Source: Allomyces macrogynus ATCC 38327 (taxonomy: Eukaryota; Blastocladiomycota; Blastocladiomycetes; Blastocladiales; Blastocladiaceae). Taken from it: DNA of 64,000 nt. This document shows positions 20,977 to 30,588 of the stretch, piece by piece; the first letter of the stretch is position 1; the number at the start of each line of letters is the position of its first letter. The notes beneath the pieces were generated by a model. The model did no database searches and was not told where the DNA came from. It saw nothing but the letters and a program-made list of their open reading frames with translations. A program made the translations under genes and the position numbers. Location of the stretch: NCBI GenBank assembly GCA_000151295.1, contig GG745381.1, positions 57,250-121,249 of the forward strand. Reading direction: 5' to 3'.

Positions 20977-21861
20977 TGCACAGGGGGAACCGAACGTGCC
21001 GAGTGCGGTGCTGGCGAGAACTCGTATTTACTCACACAAATGAGAGTTCCTGGAAGAGGACATCATGGGCAGCTTTCACCCCAATTTTCAGAAGAAATGG
21101 TCAAATACTGGAGGAGGAGAACGGCTGTGAATTTTGGGCTGATTGGAGCGGCCGCGAGACGCGCTTCTCGAAGTCCAAAGTCGCGGCTGCCAGCCCGCCA
21201 TCATGAACCACTCCCCCCAGCGCATCACACACTCGTTTTCTCGGCCGAGAATGCCCATTTTCCTACATTATTTGGGCTTCCGCATCCTTTTCGGCAAGTT
21301 GGGAGAAGTCTGGGGGTCGGGAACAGGTCTGTTTGAAGTCGGGAGTTTCATACTACATTGGTAGTCAAAATGTGCAAGCTGGGCATCGCGGCCGGCCGCT
21401 TTCGATGACACTTTCGACTTGTATGTACGTGGTAGTAGTCCGGGTCATAAAGGGTTAAATGCCGCTCTCTTTGACCGGAGACGCGCTTTGAGACAACGAG
21501 CCGAACGTCAGGAACTGACGGCCGATCGAGGGATATTGGTATCTCACAGGAACAACAAGGTGAGATGATGGAATCTGGAATCCATCCGCAGACCAAGGCA
21601 ATTAGCCTCCGTTCACTAATCGATTTCACCCCACGGTCGGTGAAGACCATTCATTGGTCGGTGGAGAACATTCTCTGCACGAGTGTGTGCCAGTGCGCCT
21701 GTGTCGCCAACGGTTACAACAATGAGAGCGGTTGTTGGGCCTATGAGTTGGTCGCTGATTAAGGTGGCAAGTTGCACCGACTCGCGTTCGTCCCGGTGTG
21801 TGTAGCAAGGAGCTCCTTGGTGCACGACTTGATGGTCCTTGTGAACTGTCAGGATGTGGTC
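20977..21861. other. Intergenic, AT-richer, no gene seen
   Basis: About 0.9 kb upstream of the broken glycosyltransferase. Base composition becomes visibly less GC-rich here, marking the start of the ILEI-containing island. Short frames on both strands have no recognisable content. The missing N-terminal glycosyltransferase part is not found here. Confidence 0.4.
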
Positions 21862-22192
21862 GCTCGCTGATCCGGTCCTGCGCGCTGTCTACAACGAATT
21901 GAGCAAACGAGCCAGAATATATGGCCAGCTGACTGTGCTTAGACAAGTGCGTGTCAGGCATTCTCGAGCGCAATCTGTCAGCGGCTTTTTGCATGACGGC
22001 TATTACAGGCAGTGGTGCAATCATGTCAGCGAGATCATTGGACTGACCGTTGCTTGCATGAGCATCGAAGGAGATGTTCAAGGCGACCTGTTGCAGGTTC
22101 TGCGCTTTGGTAACAACAACCAAAGCTGTAAAGCCGCGTAACTTGGGCGAGATCTTGATCACTTCGCTATTAATTGATTGAAACACAAGCAT
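21862..22192 (-). pseudogene. Probable ILEI-domain gene remnant
   Basis: A minus-strand frame from 22192 begins with about 110 residues that align by eye with the ILEI domain of the neighbouring genes. LRGFTALVVVT matches the RG-x-x-VVVxD strand. ISFDAHASNGQSNDLADMI matches FDTH...SxxLAxxI. PLPVIAVMQKAADRL matches the hydrophobic strand with its VDEA turn. The catalogue N-terminal motif and the second domain are absent. The rest of the frame (below about 21860) is unrelated arginine/histidine-rich sequence. Orientation is opposite to the nearby copy at 22614. I regard it as a decayed fragment; the match is partial. Confidence 0.45.
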
Positions 22193-22344
22193 GGTGACCT
22201 GTTGTCAACGCCGCCGTGAGACCAGCTGAGCGGCGAGCGGTGATGGTCAGATCCATCGTAGCACTGATTGTTCTTGACTTCCTTCGATGATTGTAAACAG
22301 GTGCGGGTAGAACGTGGCGGAAGAGACGACGCTTTGTACCGATT

Positions 22345-22353
22345 CATATAAAG
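22345..22353 (+). promoter_or_regulatory. Possible TATA-like element of the 22614 ILEI gene
   Basis: CATATAAAG lies 269 bp upstream of ATG 22614. The distance is larger than for the other family members and no TGACGTGG box is present, so the assignment is weak. Confidence 0.25.
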
Positions 22354-22613
22354 CTAGCACATTCCATCGTCAAGGAGAGGCGAAGTTACTGCGTCACAAG
22401 GAGCAGCAATCGACCTTGCTGAAGTTTGTGGCATGGCTCGTGGTGTAAGTATCTCACTTTCCAAGTCACAACACCAACACCAATTAATTCCTACCGCGCC
22501 CCTGCTGCGACCCGCCATCAGGGGAGCTACTGCCACCACTCTCTCCGCCTTCTGCCCACTGCTTCTCGCTTGCCAACAAATTTGAGCCATCCTGTGGCCC
22601 ACTTGACCTCGCA

Positions 22614-23207
22614 ATGACCAAGTACATGTTTGCTGATTGTGATCCCGAGGACATCAACTTGTCTTCCATGTCGCTGAACTCGTCTGGCAACAATGCAACC
22701 ACAACGTCCAATAGCAATGTACCCACGACCGTGACCATGACGGCGCAAGGTGCTGGGTTCCAAGCTCTAAAGGATGGCCATGAAGCATCCATCACCATCA
22801 ACGACCAGACGTTCACTTTTTTGGGCACTTCTCGCGGCCTCAACATGATTGTCGTTGATACGGCCGCTGCCAATTTGAAGAAAGCCATCAAGATTTCCGT
22901 TTTTGATACGCACGGAAGCAAGGCTTTTTCCGAAAAGTTGGCCAAGGCGATTGACAAGCTCCCTAAAACGGCCGTTGTGGCGATTGTTCTTGTGGATGAG
23001 GCAACCGAGTCCCTTACCAGCTGCGGACGTGCGGCAATGAAGTCCATTGGCGCGCACGTACTTCCTCTGTGTGGGTGGCGCGATGGGTATGCGCTCATTA
23101 CGCCCATGCACAGCCCGCACCTCGCCGTGGAGGCGTACAAGTCGGCCAAAGATGGTGGATTGACGAATCGAGTGTCGCTGACATTTGAGTTCCGCGGCGC
23201 TTGCTGA
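22614..23207 (+). CDS. Single-domain (truncated) ILEI/FAM3-like protein (197 aa)
   Basis: A 198-codon frame starting MTKYMFADCDPEDINLSSMS, the N-terminal motif shared by this family. One ILEI domain spans about residues 38-170. Visible elements are EASITINDQTFTF, RGLNMIVVDTAAANLKK, FDTHGSKAFSEKLAK, VVAIVLVDEATESLTSCG and the WRDGYALITP end motif. It is closely similar to the first domain of the minus-strand gene at 62417-63514. Where that gene continues into a second domain, this one ends at FEFRGAC then TGA, so it is a truncated paralogue; it may or may not be functional. ILEI domains occur in animal FAM3/PANDER cytokine-like proteins and in POMGnT1. No signal peptide or membrane segment is visible. 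Confidence 0.7.
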   Translation: MTKYMFADCDPEDINLSSMSLNSSGNNATTTSNSNVPTTVTMTAQGAGFQALKDGHEASITINDQTFTFLGTSRGLNMIVVDTAAANLKKAIKISVFDTHGSKAFSEKLAKAIDKLPKTAVVAIVLVDEATESLTSCGRAAMKSIGAHVLPLCGWRDGYALITPMHSPHLAVEAYKSAKDGGLTNRVSLTFEFRGAC

Positions 23208-24097
23208 ACAACCATCCAGGGCCAGTCTGGCGGGCGCTCGACAATTTTTGCGATTTTGCTGTTCATGCAATTCTGCTCCAAGGTGGGAATGTTATTGATG
23301 CAAAGGTGGCATAATGTAATCGCATGAATTGACCCTGTTGCGTCAGACAGAAACGTGAGTTTTCCATCTTGAATAACAGGAGTTCTATTCCCTCCTCAAT
23401 GGGTGCAACACAACTCATTGAATCCTCTTCATTTGATGATTCATTGCCATGTCGTCCAACGCTCCCAACTTTGCCACCTTGGCCTGATACCTGAGTTCCA
23501 TGCCAACATTCAGTTCCTCGCCAGGAGGTTTCAAAGTTGTTCAGAACAGGATCCTCGTGGTCACGATTGTCACGATTCTTACGTTTTGAAGGGAGATGGC
23601 CAGCGAAACTGGAGCCAACACGGACCAACTCGTTGAGTCGTGCTCTACAGCGCGCGCGACTTGGTGGCCGCTGACAGCCACACGCGGTTTTCGTCCATGA
23701 CGTCGCAAGCGGCCAAGCGCGGTCGCGGTCGTGCGGTTTGAGCATCGACAAATGGCAATCAAATTTGCCCGCGCTATCGATGCAGCAGCTGGCAGCATGC
23801 AAACATGTCCTTAATGGCCGGGAATCGCGCCATGTGCCCATTCATCTCATCGCGGGCTCAGGATCTCAAAGCAGCGTGAATGGCACGGTCCTATGACATG
23901 AGTGTGGGTCGAGGCGCGCACAAGCTGTGCTCAACAGAATGCTCTCTTGATTGCAAGTCGTGAGTGAGCAGCACGATCGTCCAGCAGCGGCCAGGGCTGG
24001 GACGACAAGTCGGATTTTTGCTGGCTAGGCTCGGTTGGGACAGGTTCGATGGGCGGAACAAACAACACGCAAACTTCGATTCAACGCGACTTCAAGG
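23208..24097. other. Intergenic, about 0.9 kb
   Basis: No recognisable remnant of the missing second ILEI domain is seen after 23207. A 192-codon minus-strand frame (23263-23841) has no natural protein features. Composition is intermediate in GC. Confidence 0.4.
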
Positions 24098-24976
24098 TCA
24101 GGTGTGGGGCGGTTTGAACAGCAAAACGAACCAGTTTGTGGCCAGCATCGCCATCTGATCTGAACCCGACACAGACTCCGTGCCGTCCAAAGGCCACACC
24201 CTCTCATTTTGGACGATGCCCATGACCGTCAGCGTTTCGAAGTGCGGCGAAATTGAGAGCAAACTGGGTGAGTTTGCCGCGTAATGAACAAGAACAATAT
24301 CGGTGAGGACGTGAAGCTTGTGGAGAACAGGCGTCAATGGAAGGATAACGGCCGGCAACTTCAGCATCAGCGTGTGCAACTGCGGGAAAACCACGCCTGA
24401 AAACCAATGCGCTTCATCCTCGTCCAACCAAGGCATTTCGTCCGTGTCCTCCAGCTTTAGAGACGTGATGCGATCGGCAATAGCTTTTGTGATCGTCTCT
24501 GCATGTGTGTCCGATGTTTCGCGCAAGTAGAGGTGGGTGAGACTCGGCAGGACACGCCCAAATTCAGCGCTGTTGCAGAGCACGATGCGATATTCCTGTG
24601 TGTCACTTGGTGTTATTTTCATTTCGGCACGCTGCTGGCTTGTAAATTGGTGAAAGCGTTCGGAAAAGTCACTTGCAGGGAGTCTTGTTGAGCCTCGAAT
24701 TTTGCCAGGCGCGTTTGCTGTAGACTGCACAGTTGTTGCTGGCGAGGTGGGTCGTTGATGCCTCTTGAAGGGGGTCGTAACGAAGAGAAGAGGGAAGCAA
24801 GCGATGTTCGGAAATGATATGGATTCCATGACGTGCCTGCTCGCTGGTGTCTCCGGCTTTGCTCGCTGGTTCGGCTGTAGTTGTCGCTGGCATGCATACG
24901 CGAGTGCGCGAGTGAGATATTTTGACTTTGCGTGGTTGTTCCGTTCGGCTGGGACAGGTGGAAGCCGCTGTTGCAT
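24098..24976 (-). CDS. Hypothetical LRR/F-box-like protein (possibly partial)
   Basis: A minus-strand frame of up to 292 codons. The C-terminal ~175 residues look like a real protein with leucine-rich-repeat character: LPSLTHLYLRETS, IADRITSLKLEDTDEM, FPQLHTLMLKLPAV, LHVLTDIVLVHYA, HFETLTVMGIV. These resemble the irregular LRRs of fungal F-box/RNI-like proteins. The N-terminal ~110 residues are less convincing, and no F-box motif is seen in the frame. The true start may be MKITPSDTQEYRI or an upstream exon. It ends at a stop at 24098 after FVLLFKPPHT. Similar fragments occur at 51192-52145 and 61393-61745. Function unknown; F-box/LRR proteins usually select ubiquitylation substrates. Confidence 0.45.
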   Translation of the reverse strand: MQQRLPPVPAERNNHAKSKYLTRALAYACQRQLQPNQRAKPETPASRHVMESISFPNIACFPLLFVTTPFKRHQRPTSPATTVQSTANAPGKIRGSTRLPASDFSERFHQFTSQQRAEMKITPSDTQEYRIVLCNSAEFGRVLPSLTHLYLRETSDTHAETITKAIADRITSLKLEDTDEMPWLDEDEAHWFSGVVFPQLHTLMLKLPAVILPLTPVLHKLHVLTDIVLVHYAANSPSLLSISPHFETLTVMGIVQNERVWPLDGTESVSGSDQMAMLATNWFVLLFKPPHT

Positions 24977-25716
24977 TTTACTGGTGCAGCGCCCAGTGTT
25001 ATCAAGTGGTAGAGGGATCGATCTTGCTCAGCCGTGTAAAACGACATGACAACGCAATATCCGTGCAACGTTGGAAATCAAAATTTGAGATGATGTTACT
25101 TACTGGTCAACATTTCGCGTCCATTTCGGATTGAAGGTTTACTGCAGCGCCGGCTTCAGTGTGATACACCTTGTGCAATTGTCGTTATCAATCTTGACCT
25201 GGAGACCCAACACTACGCTCATTTGATTTCTGGCCGCTTGTCCGGACTCTCAACATTGATTCTTTGATGCCGGCGCATTGAAGTGACAGTATTCCATTCC
25301 AAATAGTCATTTTTCGGACGACTGGGACCATGTCGAAATGAATGCATTCCACTAGGCGTCCAAGCGTGCCAGATCATGAGCATTCTGGTGGAACCGTGCG
25401 AGAAAAACGAGGGGCGACTTTACATAAATCATTCTCAGCTCGCTGTCACGCGCAATTTCGTGGACGATAAAGTCAAGAAATGGTTCATCGCACGAGACCT
25501 GTTTTCTCGTGTTCCCTTGTCAAAAACAGAGACTTATTGTGCATTTTTCTTGTCAGGGCCCGCAGCAGTCTCGCCGAATTTCGCCACAGTTCGCCACGTT
25601 TGCCTGCCAAGCTTTTGACAGTGGCCATCAACAGAAACTCGCAGCCTGCCTTCCTTGCTCTCCCCAAATCTCGACGCGCCCACCGCGACTTGCTGCAATT
25701 CTCTCCAACCGACGCC
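24977..25716. other. Intergenic, 5' region of the 25717 ILEI gene
   Basis: About 740 bp without a supported gene. The ILEI frame stays open upstream of ATG 25717 back to 25480, but those residues look like 5' leader, not protein. A weak AT-rich TACATAAATC lies at 25421. Confidence 0.4.
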
Positions 25717-26919
25717 ATGGTCCAGTCCTCGCCGTTTGCGCCCGTGCCGCCGCCGGCCTCGTCGGCTGCCGCATCCGCCTCTGCGGCGGGCCCGACCATC
25801 ACCATTCCGATGCCCGTGCCTGAGCCTGTTGCACCGCCCATGCCCGTCTACACGCCGCCGCCACCGACCGTGACCGTTCCTCTGACCAAGAAGCCGGTCG
25901 CCGTCAAGTCGTCGTCGTCCACCACGACGGACAAAGTGCATCCGCCCGAGCCCATGACCGTCACGGTGACGGCGCGTTCGGCAGGTTTCCCGGCACTTCA
26001 AGAGGGTCATGCTGCGTCGGTGACCGTCAATGACCACACGCTGTCGTTGTCGGCGACGGCGCGCGGGTTCCACGTCGTCGTCTTCGACACGACCGCCGCC
26101 AAGCCGCGGTACGAGCTGGCCACGTTCGACACGCACGCCGACACCAAGCACTCGGACCGTCTTGCCGATTTCCTCGCGCACGTGCCCGTGACGGGTGTAG
26201 TCGCCATTGTCGCCGTCGACGACGCCATCCAGGCACTCACGCCGCGCGCCAAGGCGCATCTCGCGGCCCTCGGCGCGCGCCTGATTCGTGTCACGGAAGT
26301 GCGCGACGCGTACGCGCTCGTCGCTCCCGTGCGCACGCCGCGCGACGCCGTCGAGGCGCGCACTCCTGCAATCGAGGCCGCGCCGACAGTACCCGTCGCA
26401 CTCACATTCACGCTCAACGCCGCGCCCGTGCCATACCTTCGCGCAGCGGGCTCGCCCGCACCGACGCGGTCGACGCGGCTTATCCAGGCTCGCGCGGCTG
26501 GGTTCACGGCGGGCGCGTTTGGCGAAGTGGTCGTTGACGGGATTGCCAAGACGTACACGCAGCGCGGCGTGCACATGATTGTGATTTACCAGGACCGGAA
26601 TGCGCGTCGTGTCGAGCAGTGCTTTGACACGCACTTGCACCCGGACGAGTCAGACCGGCTTGTCAACCATCTCGAGCAGCTCGACTTGTTGCCGTACCCG
26701 TCGGCCGTGTTGCTCGTGGGCGTGGACGATATTTCGCGGTGCCTCACGGAACGCGCGCGCAAGGCGCTCTCGCGGATCGGGTCGAATCTCGTGGATTACA
26801 TTGGGTTCCAGGACGGGTTTGTGATGATGGCGCGGTCGGACGCGGGTGGGGCTACGGTCGAGGCGCACTCGCGTGCGGTCCTGGGTGTCCCGACGCGGTG
26901 GATTGAGATGGAGTACTGA
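25717..26919 (+). CDS. Two-domain ILEI/FAM3-like protein, proline-rich N-terminus (400 aa)
   Basis: A single exon from ATG 25717. Residues 1-79 are Pro/Ala/Ser/Val-rich and lack the DPxxINLSSM motif of the other copies. ILEI domain 1 is about residues 80-215 (ASVTVNDHTLSL, RGFHVVVFDTTAAK, ATFDTHADTKHSDRLADFL, VVAIVAVDDAIQALTPRA, VRDAYALVAP). Domain 2 is about 254-383 (RLIQARAAGF, EVVVDGIAKTY, RGVHMIVIYQDRNAR, CFDTHLHPDESDRL, AVLLVGVDDISRCLT, FQDGFVMMARS). It ends TRWIEMEY. It is much more GC-rich than its paralogues, like the conserved genes of this window, so it may be the older core-genome member. No signal peptide is seen, unlike secreted animal FAM3 proteins. Molecular function unknown. 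Confidence 0.85.
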   Translation: MVQSSPFAPVPPPASSAAASASAAGPTITIPMPVPEPVAPPMPVYTPPPPTVTVPLTKKPVAVKSSSSTTTDKVHPPEPMTVTVTARSAGFPALQEGHAASVTVNDHTLSLSATARGFHVVVFDTTAAKPRYELATFDTHADTKHSDRLADFLAHVPVTGVVAIVAVDDAIQALTPRAKAHLAALGARLIRVTEVRDAYALVAPVRTPRDAVEARTPAIEAAPTVPVALTFTLNAAPVPYLRAAGSPAPTRSTRLIQARAAGFTAGAFGEVVVDGIAKTYTQRGVHMIVIYQDRNARRVEQCFDTHLHPDESDRLVNHLEQLDLLPYPSAVLLVGVDDISRCLTERARKALSRIGSNLVDYIGFQDGFVMMARSDAGGATVEAHSRAVLGVPTRWIEMEY

Positions 26920-27279
26920 TCAGTGCTCTCGTGTTCATGTGTCGAGTCGCGAGAGACAGTGGCCCCAACCGCTCGATGCGATAGACGGGGCCTGTTGCTG
27001 CGGCTCGGTGCTGCCCTTGTTGCTTTGCATGCTTTTACGCATCCCCAATTTTGGCCGTCGCTCTGTTTGTACCAAATGCATCTTTGTTGTACCTCCGACG
27101 TTCCAAATGCTCACCTCCCCTCCTCGCGCCTGACCTCGTGCCGTCGCTTGCGGATTGCTTGAGCAGGTGAGCAAGGCAGGGCAAAGTCTGTCCGAGGAAA
27201 TGATGCTCAGGAAGGAGCGTAGAGAAACGGACAAGGGACCTAATAATCCTATTCAGATCACGTCTGTGTCGGCTCGTCA
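26920..27279. other. Short intergenic spacer
   Basis: About 360 bp between convergent genes (ILEI gene plus strand, DUF4246 pseudogene minus strand). It should contain both 3' regions; nothing else is seen. Confidence 0.4.
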
Positions 27280-28529
27280 TCAATGCTCACAGAGGTTGTA
27301 GACAGCTCCCTTGAATGCCAGTTCCTCGACCGACATGGCCGAATCCACCTTTGCCACCACCTTCTCCACCAACTTGAGCGGCAACTCCTTCCCCACCGCG
27401 AGCGGGAACCTCCCCTCCTTTGCCCACCATCCGCAATCCAATCGGCCTGCTGCGACGGCACCCGTGCCGTTGACACGACCTTCCCTCCCTCGGCCGAACT
27501 CGGGTCGACGCGGTACAGCGCGTACCCGAACGCAATCCCGCGATCGCCCGACTGCTCGTACTTGGGCGGCTTGACGCCCGTGCGGAACTCGAGGCGCGAG
27601 CCGGTGATGTTGACGACGTCCCAGTAGTAGATGGCCGTGGCGACAATGGATTCGTTGAGCATGCCTTCGATATGCCACGATCCGCCCGGGTAGGTCGGAT
27701 TCGTTGGGGTCAGATGAATATTGGCCAGTTTCGTGATCACTCTCAGCGTGCGTCCGCGCAACGAGTATGGCGTGAATGCGTTGCGCGCAATATCGTACTC
27801 GAGCGGCGGGCCCGGCAGGTTCGGAATGCGTTTCTGGTACCAGTCGTTGAGCGGCGTGTACTTTTGGTCCGTGGCGCTCGGGTCGTACCGGTCGTACCAG
27901 TTCCACGGGGTCGGGTCGATCCGTAGCGGCGTCAGCTTTGCGAGTCGGCCAAGTACTTGCTCGAGGAGGGGCAGCGCGCACTCGAACACGCGCGCGAGCG
28001 TCGGGTACAGCGCCGCATGCTGCTCCGGGTGCAAGTTGTTGACGTACGACGTGATCGCGGCCTTGCCGTCTTTGCCCACCGCGAAATCGGACGGCAGCCA
28101 TTGTTACTGCTGCGACAGGAACCGCAACTGGTCTGGTGTGCCGTTGCGTGGCTGCGCGGGCGTTCCTCCGCTGATATACTTGCACCAGCCGTCGATGCTG
28201 GCCATGGGCTGGTCAAGCACGCGCGTGCGGCCGTAGACGAGCGGGTAGAGCGACAGGTGCACGAGGTCGAGCATTTGGTTGTTGCTGCGCGGGTGCCAGT
28301 CCTTCTGGTGGTCTGGCACGTTATCGAGCAGGGCAAATACTTGCTCGACGAGCTCAGCGCGCACGTCGTCGGGAACCGCGTCGTCGAGGGCAAACACGCC
28401 ATCGGTACTGGCAATCATCGGCAGGTGCTCGGCCTGCCAGTCGAGTTCCTGGAGCACGTAACTGAGATTGGCGTCGGGCATGGGGCCCCTCAGAATCCGA
28501 CCGAATTCCTGATTGTCCTCGTCGGCCAT
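27280..28529 (-). pseudogene. DUF4246-family gene with premature TAA and frameshift
   Basis: Reads from ATG 28529. The frame contains family-like blocks: YVLQELDWQAEHL, DNVPDHQKDWHPRSNNQMLD, LHLSLYPLVYGRTRV, then after the break WLPSDF, ITSYVNNLHPEQHAALYPTL, VITKLANIHLTPTNPTYPGG, SWHIEGMLNESIVATAIYYW and RLEFRTG. A TAA at 28106-28104 interrupts the frame where the family usually has Tyr (QQ*QWLPSDF). Near 27425-27440 the frame shifts; the new frame gives a natural end (FPLAVGKELPLKLVEKVVAK to stop at 27280). A stretch with the usual FPN/QH block between the FR motif and the STARVPSQQADW block also seems missing. The family is fungal and poorly characterised. As read this copy cannot be full length. 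Confidence 0.75.
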
Positions 28530-29502
28530 GGTTCTTGGTCATGGTCGTCACGGCCGGCTCGTGTTGCAGTTTGATGAGCAGGAGAGCGGAATCGCACGTC
28601 GAAGCGGATGCGATGAGTGACAGAGGTAGATTTCTCGTGATCGTTGATCTGGCAAAGTTTCGTGCGGCGTGATCGCTGTGAGATCATCATGTGGCAACGC
28701 TGTTGGTTGGCATCAAAAGTATGAGATTCAAATGGCAAATAAAAGCGTGTTCCTTTACCGTTCAACAACCACCATGCTTTCCTCGTTATATCTTTGGTAC
28801 AGGCCGCGCTTTGGCGCGCGTTGTGGGATGTCTAGCGAGATATGGCATTTGGATGAATGTTTCTCCAATCCGAATCGGAGGTCAGAATATTTTGGCTCCA
28901 AATATTCGAACAAAATTAAATGCATCTGATCGTTGCGCATCCTCTCCACCCTCTGTAGAAGGTACCGCTCATCACCAAGGTCCGGCATTTCAAGTTTGAC
29001 TGATCCTGAGGGCATGAACTCATTGTACAGAAGCTCAGCAGCGCAAAGGGGCTGAGCGTGTCAGGACGCTGTCATTTAACAAAGTGCAAGACGATGGGCT
29101 ACCATAGTTAGAGGGACGCCGGGCCAGTGTGGTTTGGGGAGCAGGAAGGTCTACTGACGTGGTTGGCACCAACGTCATCCGGAACGTGAACAAATGGCAC
29201 ACGTCGGTTTATGACGCGGAACATGATCTCCAACAGATCCAACAGCGCCCAGGCCGTAATAAAAGCACAGCCCGTTCTCTGTCGAGTCTCACCATTCCTC
29301 TCTAATTTTCTCTCTTTCTCTCTCTCTCGCCCTCCGCTCTTGATCTGTTCTTGCGCGCTCCTTCGTGCTTCAGCTTCAAGAGCAAAGACCACCAAGCACG
29401 GCCATTTCAAACAGCATCGCGCACCCGCTCGCGAGTGGACTTTACCTTCATATTGTTCCTGTCGGCGATTCGGCAATTGCGGGTCGCAATCCAAACAAGA
29501 AT
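28530..29502. other. Intergenic, promoter of the 29503 ILEI gene
   Basis: About 1 kb, AT-richer than the flanks. It contains the TGACGTGG box (29155) and TAATAAAAG (29258), and a pyrimidine (TC)-rich tract at about 29296-29335 in the likely 5' leader. No gene is seen in 28530-29100. Confidence 0.45.
29155..29266 (+). promoter_or_regulatory. TGACGTGG box and TATA-like element upstream of ILEI gene 29503
   Basis: TGACGTGG at 29155-29162 and TAATAAAAG at 29258-29266, that is 348 and 245 bp before the ATG. The same octamer occurs upstream of three other ILEI copies. The ACGTG core suggests a bZIP- or bHLH-type factor; that is inference. Confidence 0.4.
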
Positions 29503-30588
29503 ATGTTCGCGGACTGCGATCCCAACGAAATCAACTTGTCGTCCATGACGCTTGGGAATTCTGGGAGGCGCAATCATGACCAGTCCCCTCGCTTCGCTGG
29601 CCTGCAGGAGATCGAGTCAGCCAGCGCTGCGCCCTTGATCGTGCGTTGTGCTGCCCCAAAGTCCGTCACCATCACCGCATGCTCGGCTGGGTCCAAATAC
29701 GTTCGTGGGGGGGCATCGTACATCGCCATCAATGACCACAAGATCATGTTTGATGCAATTTACATGCGTGGCATCCACTTCCTTGTGCTGGACGCATGGT
29801 CGACGACTTTGAAGTACAAGATTGTGACGTTCACGACCACTGAGAACATGGTCTACTTTTTCCAAGATTTGCCTTCAAATGCGATCCTGGCCATGATTGT
29901 CGTGAAGGTGGCACCATCACTGGACCAGCGGACTCAAGCACTCTTGAGTGCTCTGTTTCGGCAGCCAATTGTTCTCCGGAAGGGAGGGTCGTATGCCGCA
30001 GTGACGTGCGTCCGCAGAAATGAGGCAGTAGTGGAAAGCACCACTGAAGAGTGCAAGCCTGCCATAGTCACCAAGTCATTTGATCTCGGCACGTCCTCCA
30101 TCCCATCTTGTGTCGTGATTACAAGTGGCCCTCGGCTCATTCAAGCGCGGTCCTGGAGTCGTCTCTATCGCTTGCGTGCGGAGGTTGTTGTTGACGGTGT
30201 TTGCACCAACTTCACGACCACCGGCCTGCATGTGGTGGTCATTAACCAGGACCGCCATGCTCATGGTGGCCAAATGGAGCGGCACTTTGCCACGGACAGC
30301 GACCCGACCGAGTCCACAAAGCTGGTTGAGTTTCTTCAGGGATGGGAAAATTGTTGCCGGCCAACGGCCTTAGTTTTGGCTGGCACGTGCTGGACCATGA
30401 ACTTGTCGAACCAAGCACAAAAAGCCATTGCAGACCTTGGTTCCCAGCTCATCCCACTGGTGATGGATTTGGATGGGTTCGTTATGATTGCCCGGTCCGA
30501 CAGAAAGTACGCTCCTACCGAGGCAGTTGGGTGCATAACAAGTCTTGGAGAATGGTGGAGTACACGTTGTGTTGAAATGGAGTTTTGA
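29503..30588 (+). CDS. Two-domain ILEI/FAM3-like protein (361 aa)
   Basis: A single exon. ATG 29503 starts MFADCDPNEINLSSMTL, the shared family motif. Domain 1 (about residues 55-190) is divergent: SVTITACSAGSK, YIAINDHKIMF, RGIHFLVLDAWST, AILAMIVVKVAPSL, SYAAVTCVRRNEAVVE. Domain 2 (about 215-345) is better conserved: RLIQARSWSR, AEVVVDGVCTNFTTTG, LHVVVINQDRHAHG, RHFATDSDPTESTKL, ALVLAGTCWTMNLSNQAQ, LDGFVMIARSD. It ends TRCVEMEF. The FDTH motif of domain 1 is degenerate. No signal peptide or transmembrane helix is visible. It is related to the pair at 37855/40724 but clearly older than that duplication. Function unknown. Confidence 0.8.
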   Translation: MFADCDPNEINLSSMTLGNSGRRNHDQSPRFAGLQEIESASAAPLIVRCAAPKSVTITACSAGSKYVRGGASYIAINDHKIMFDAIYMRGIHFLVLDAWSTTLKYKIVTFTTTENMVYFFQDLPSNAILAMIVVKVAPSLDQRTQALLSALFRQPIVLRKGGSYAAVTCVRRNEAVVESTTEECKPAIVTKSFDLGTSSIPSCVVITSGPRLIQARSWSRLYRLRAEVVVDGVCTNFTTTGLHVVVINQDRHAHGGQMERHFATDSDPTESTKLVEFLQGWENCCRPTALVLAGTCWTMNLSNQAQKAIADLGSQLIPLVMDLDGFVMIARSDRKYAPTEAVGCITSLGEWWSTRCVEMEF

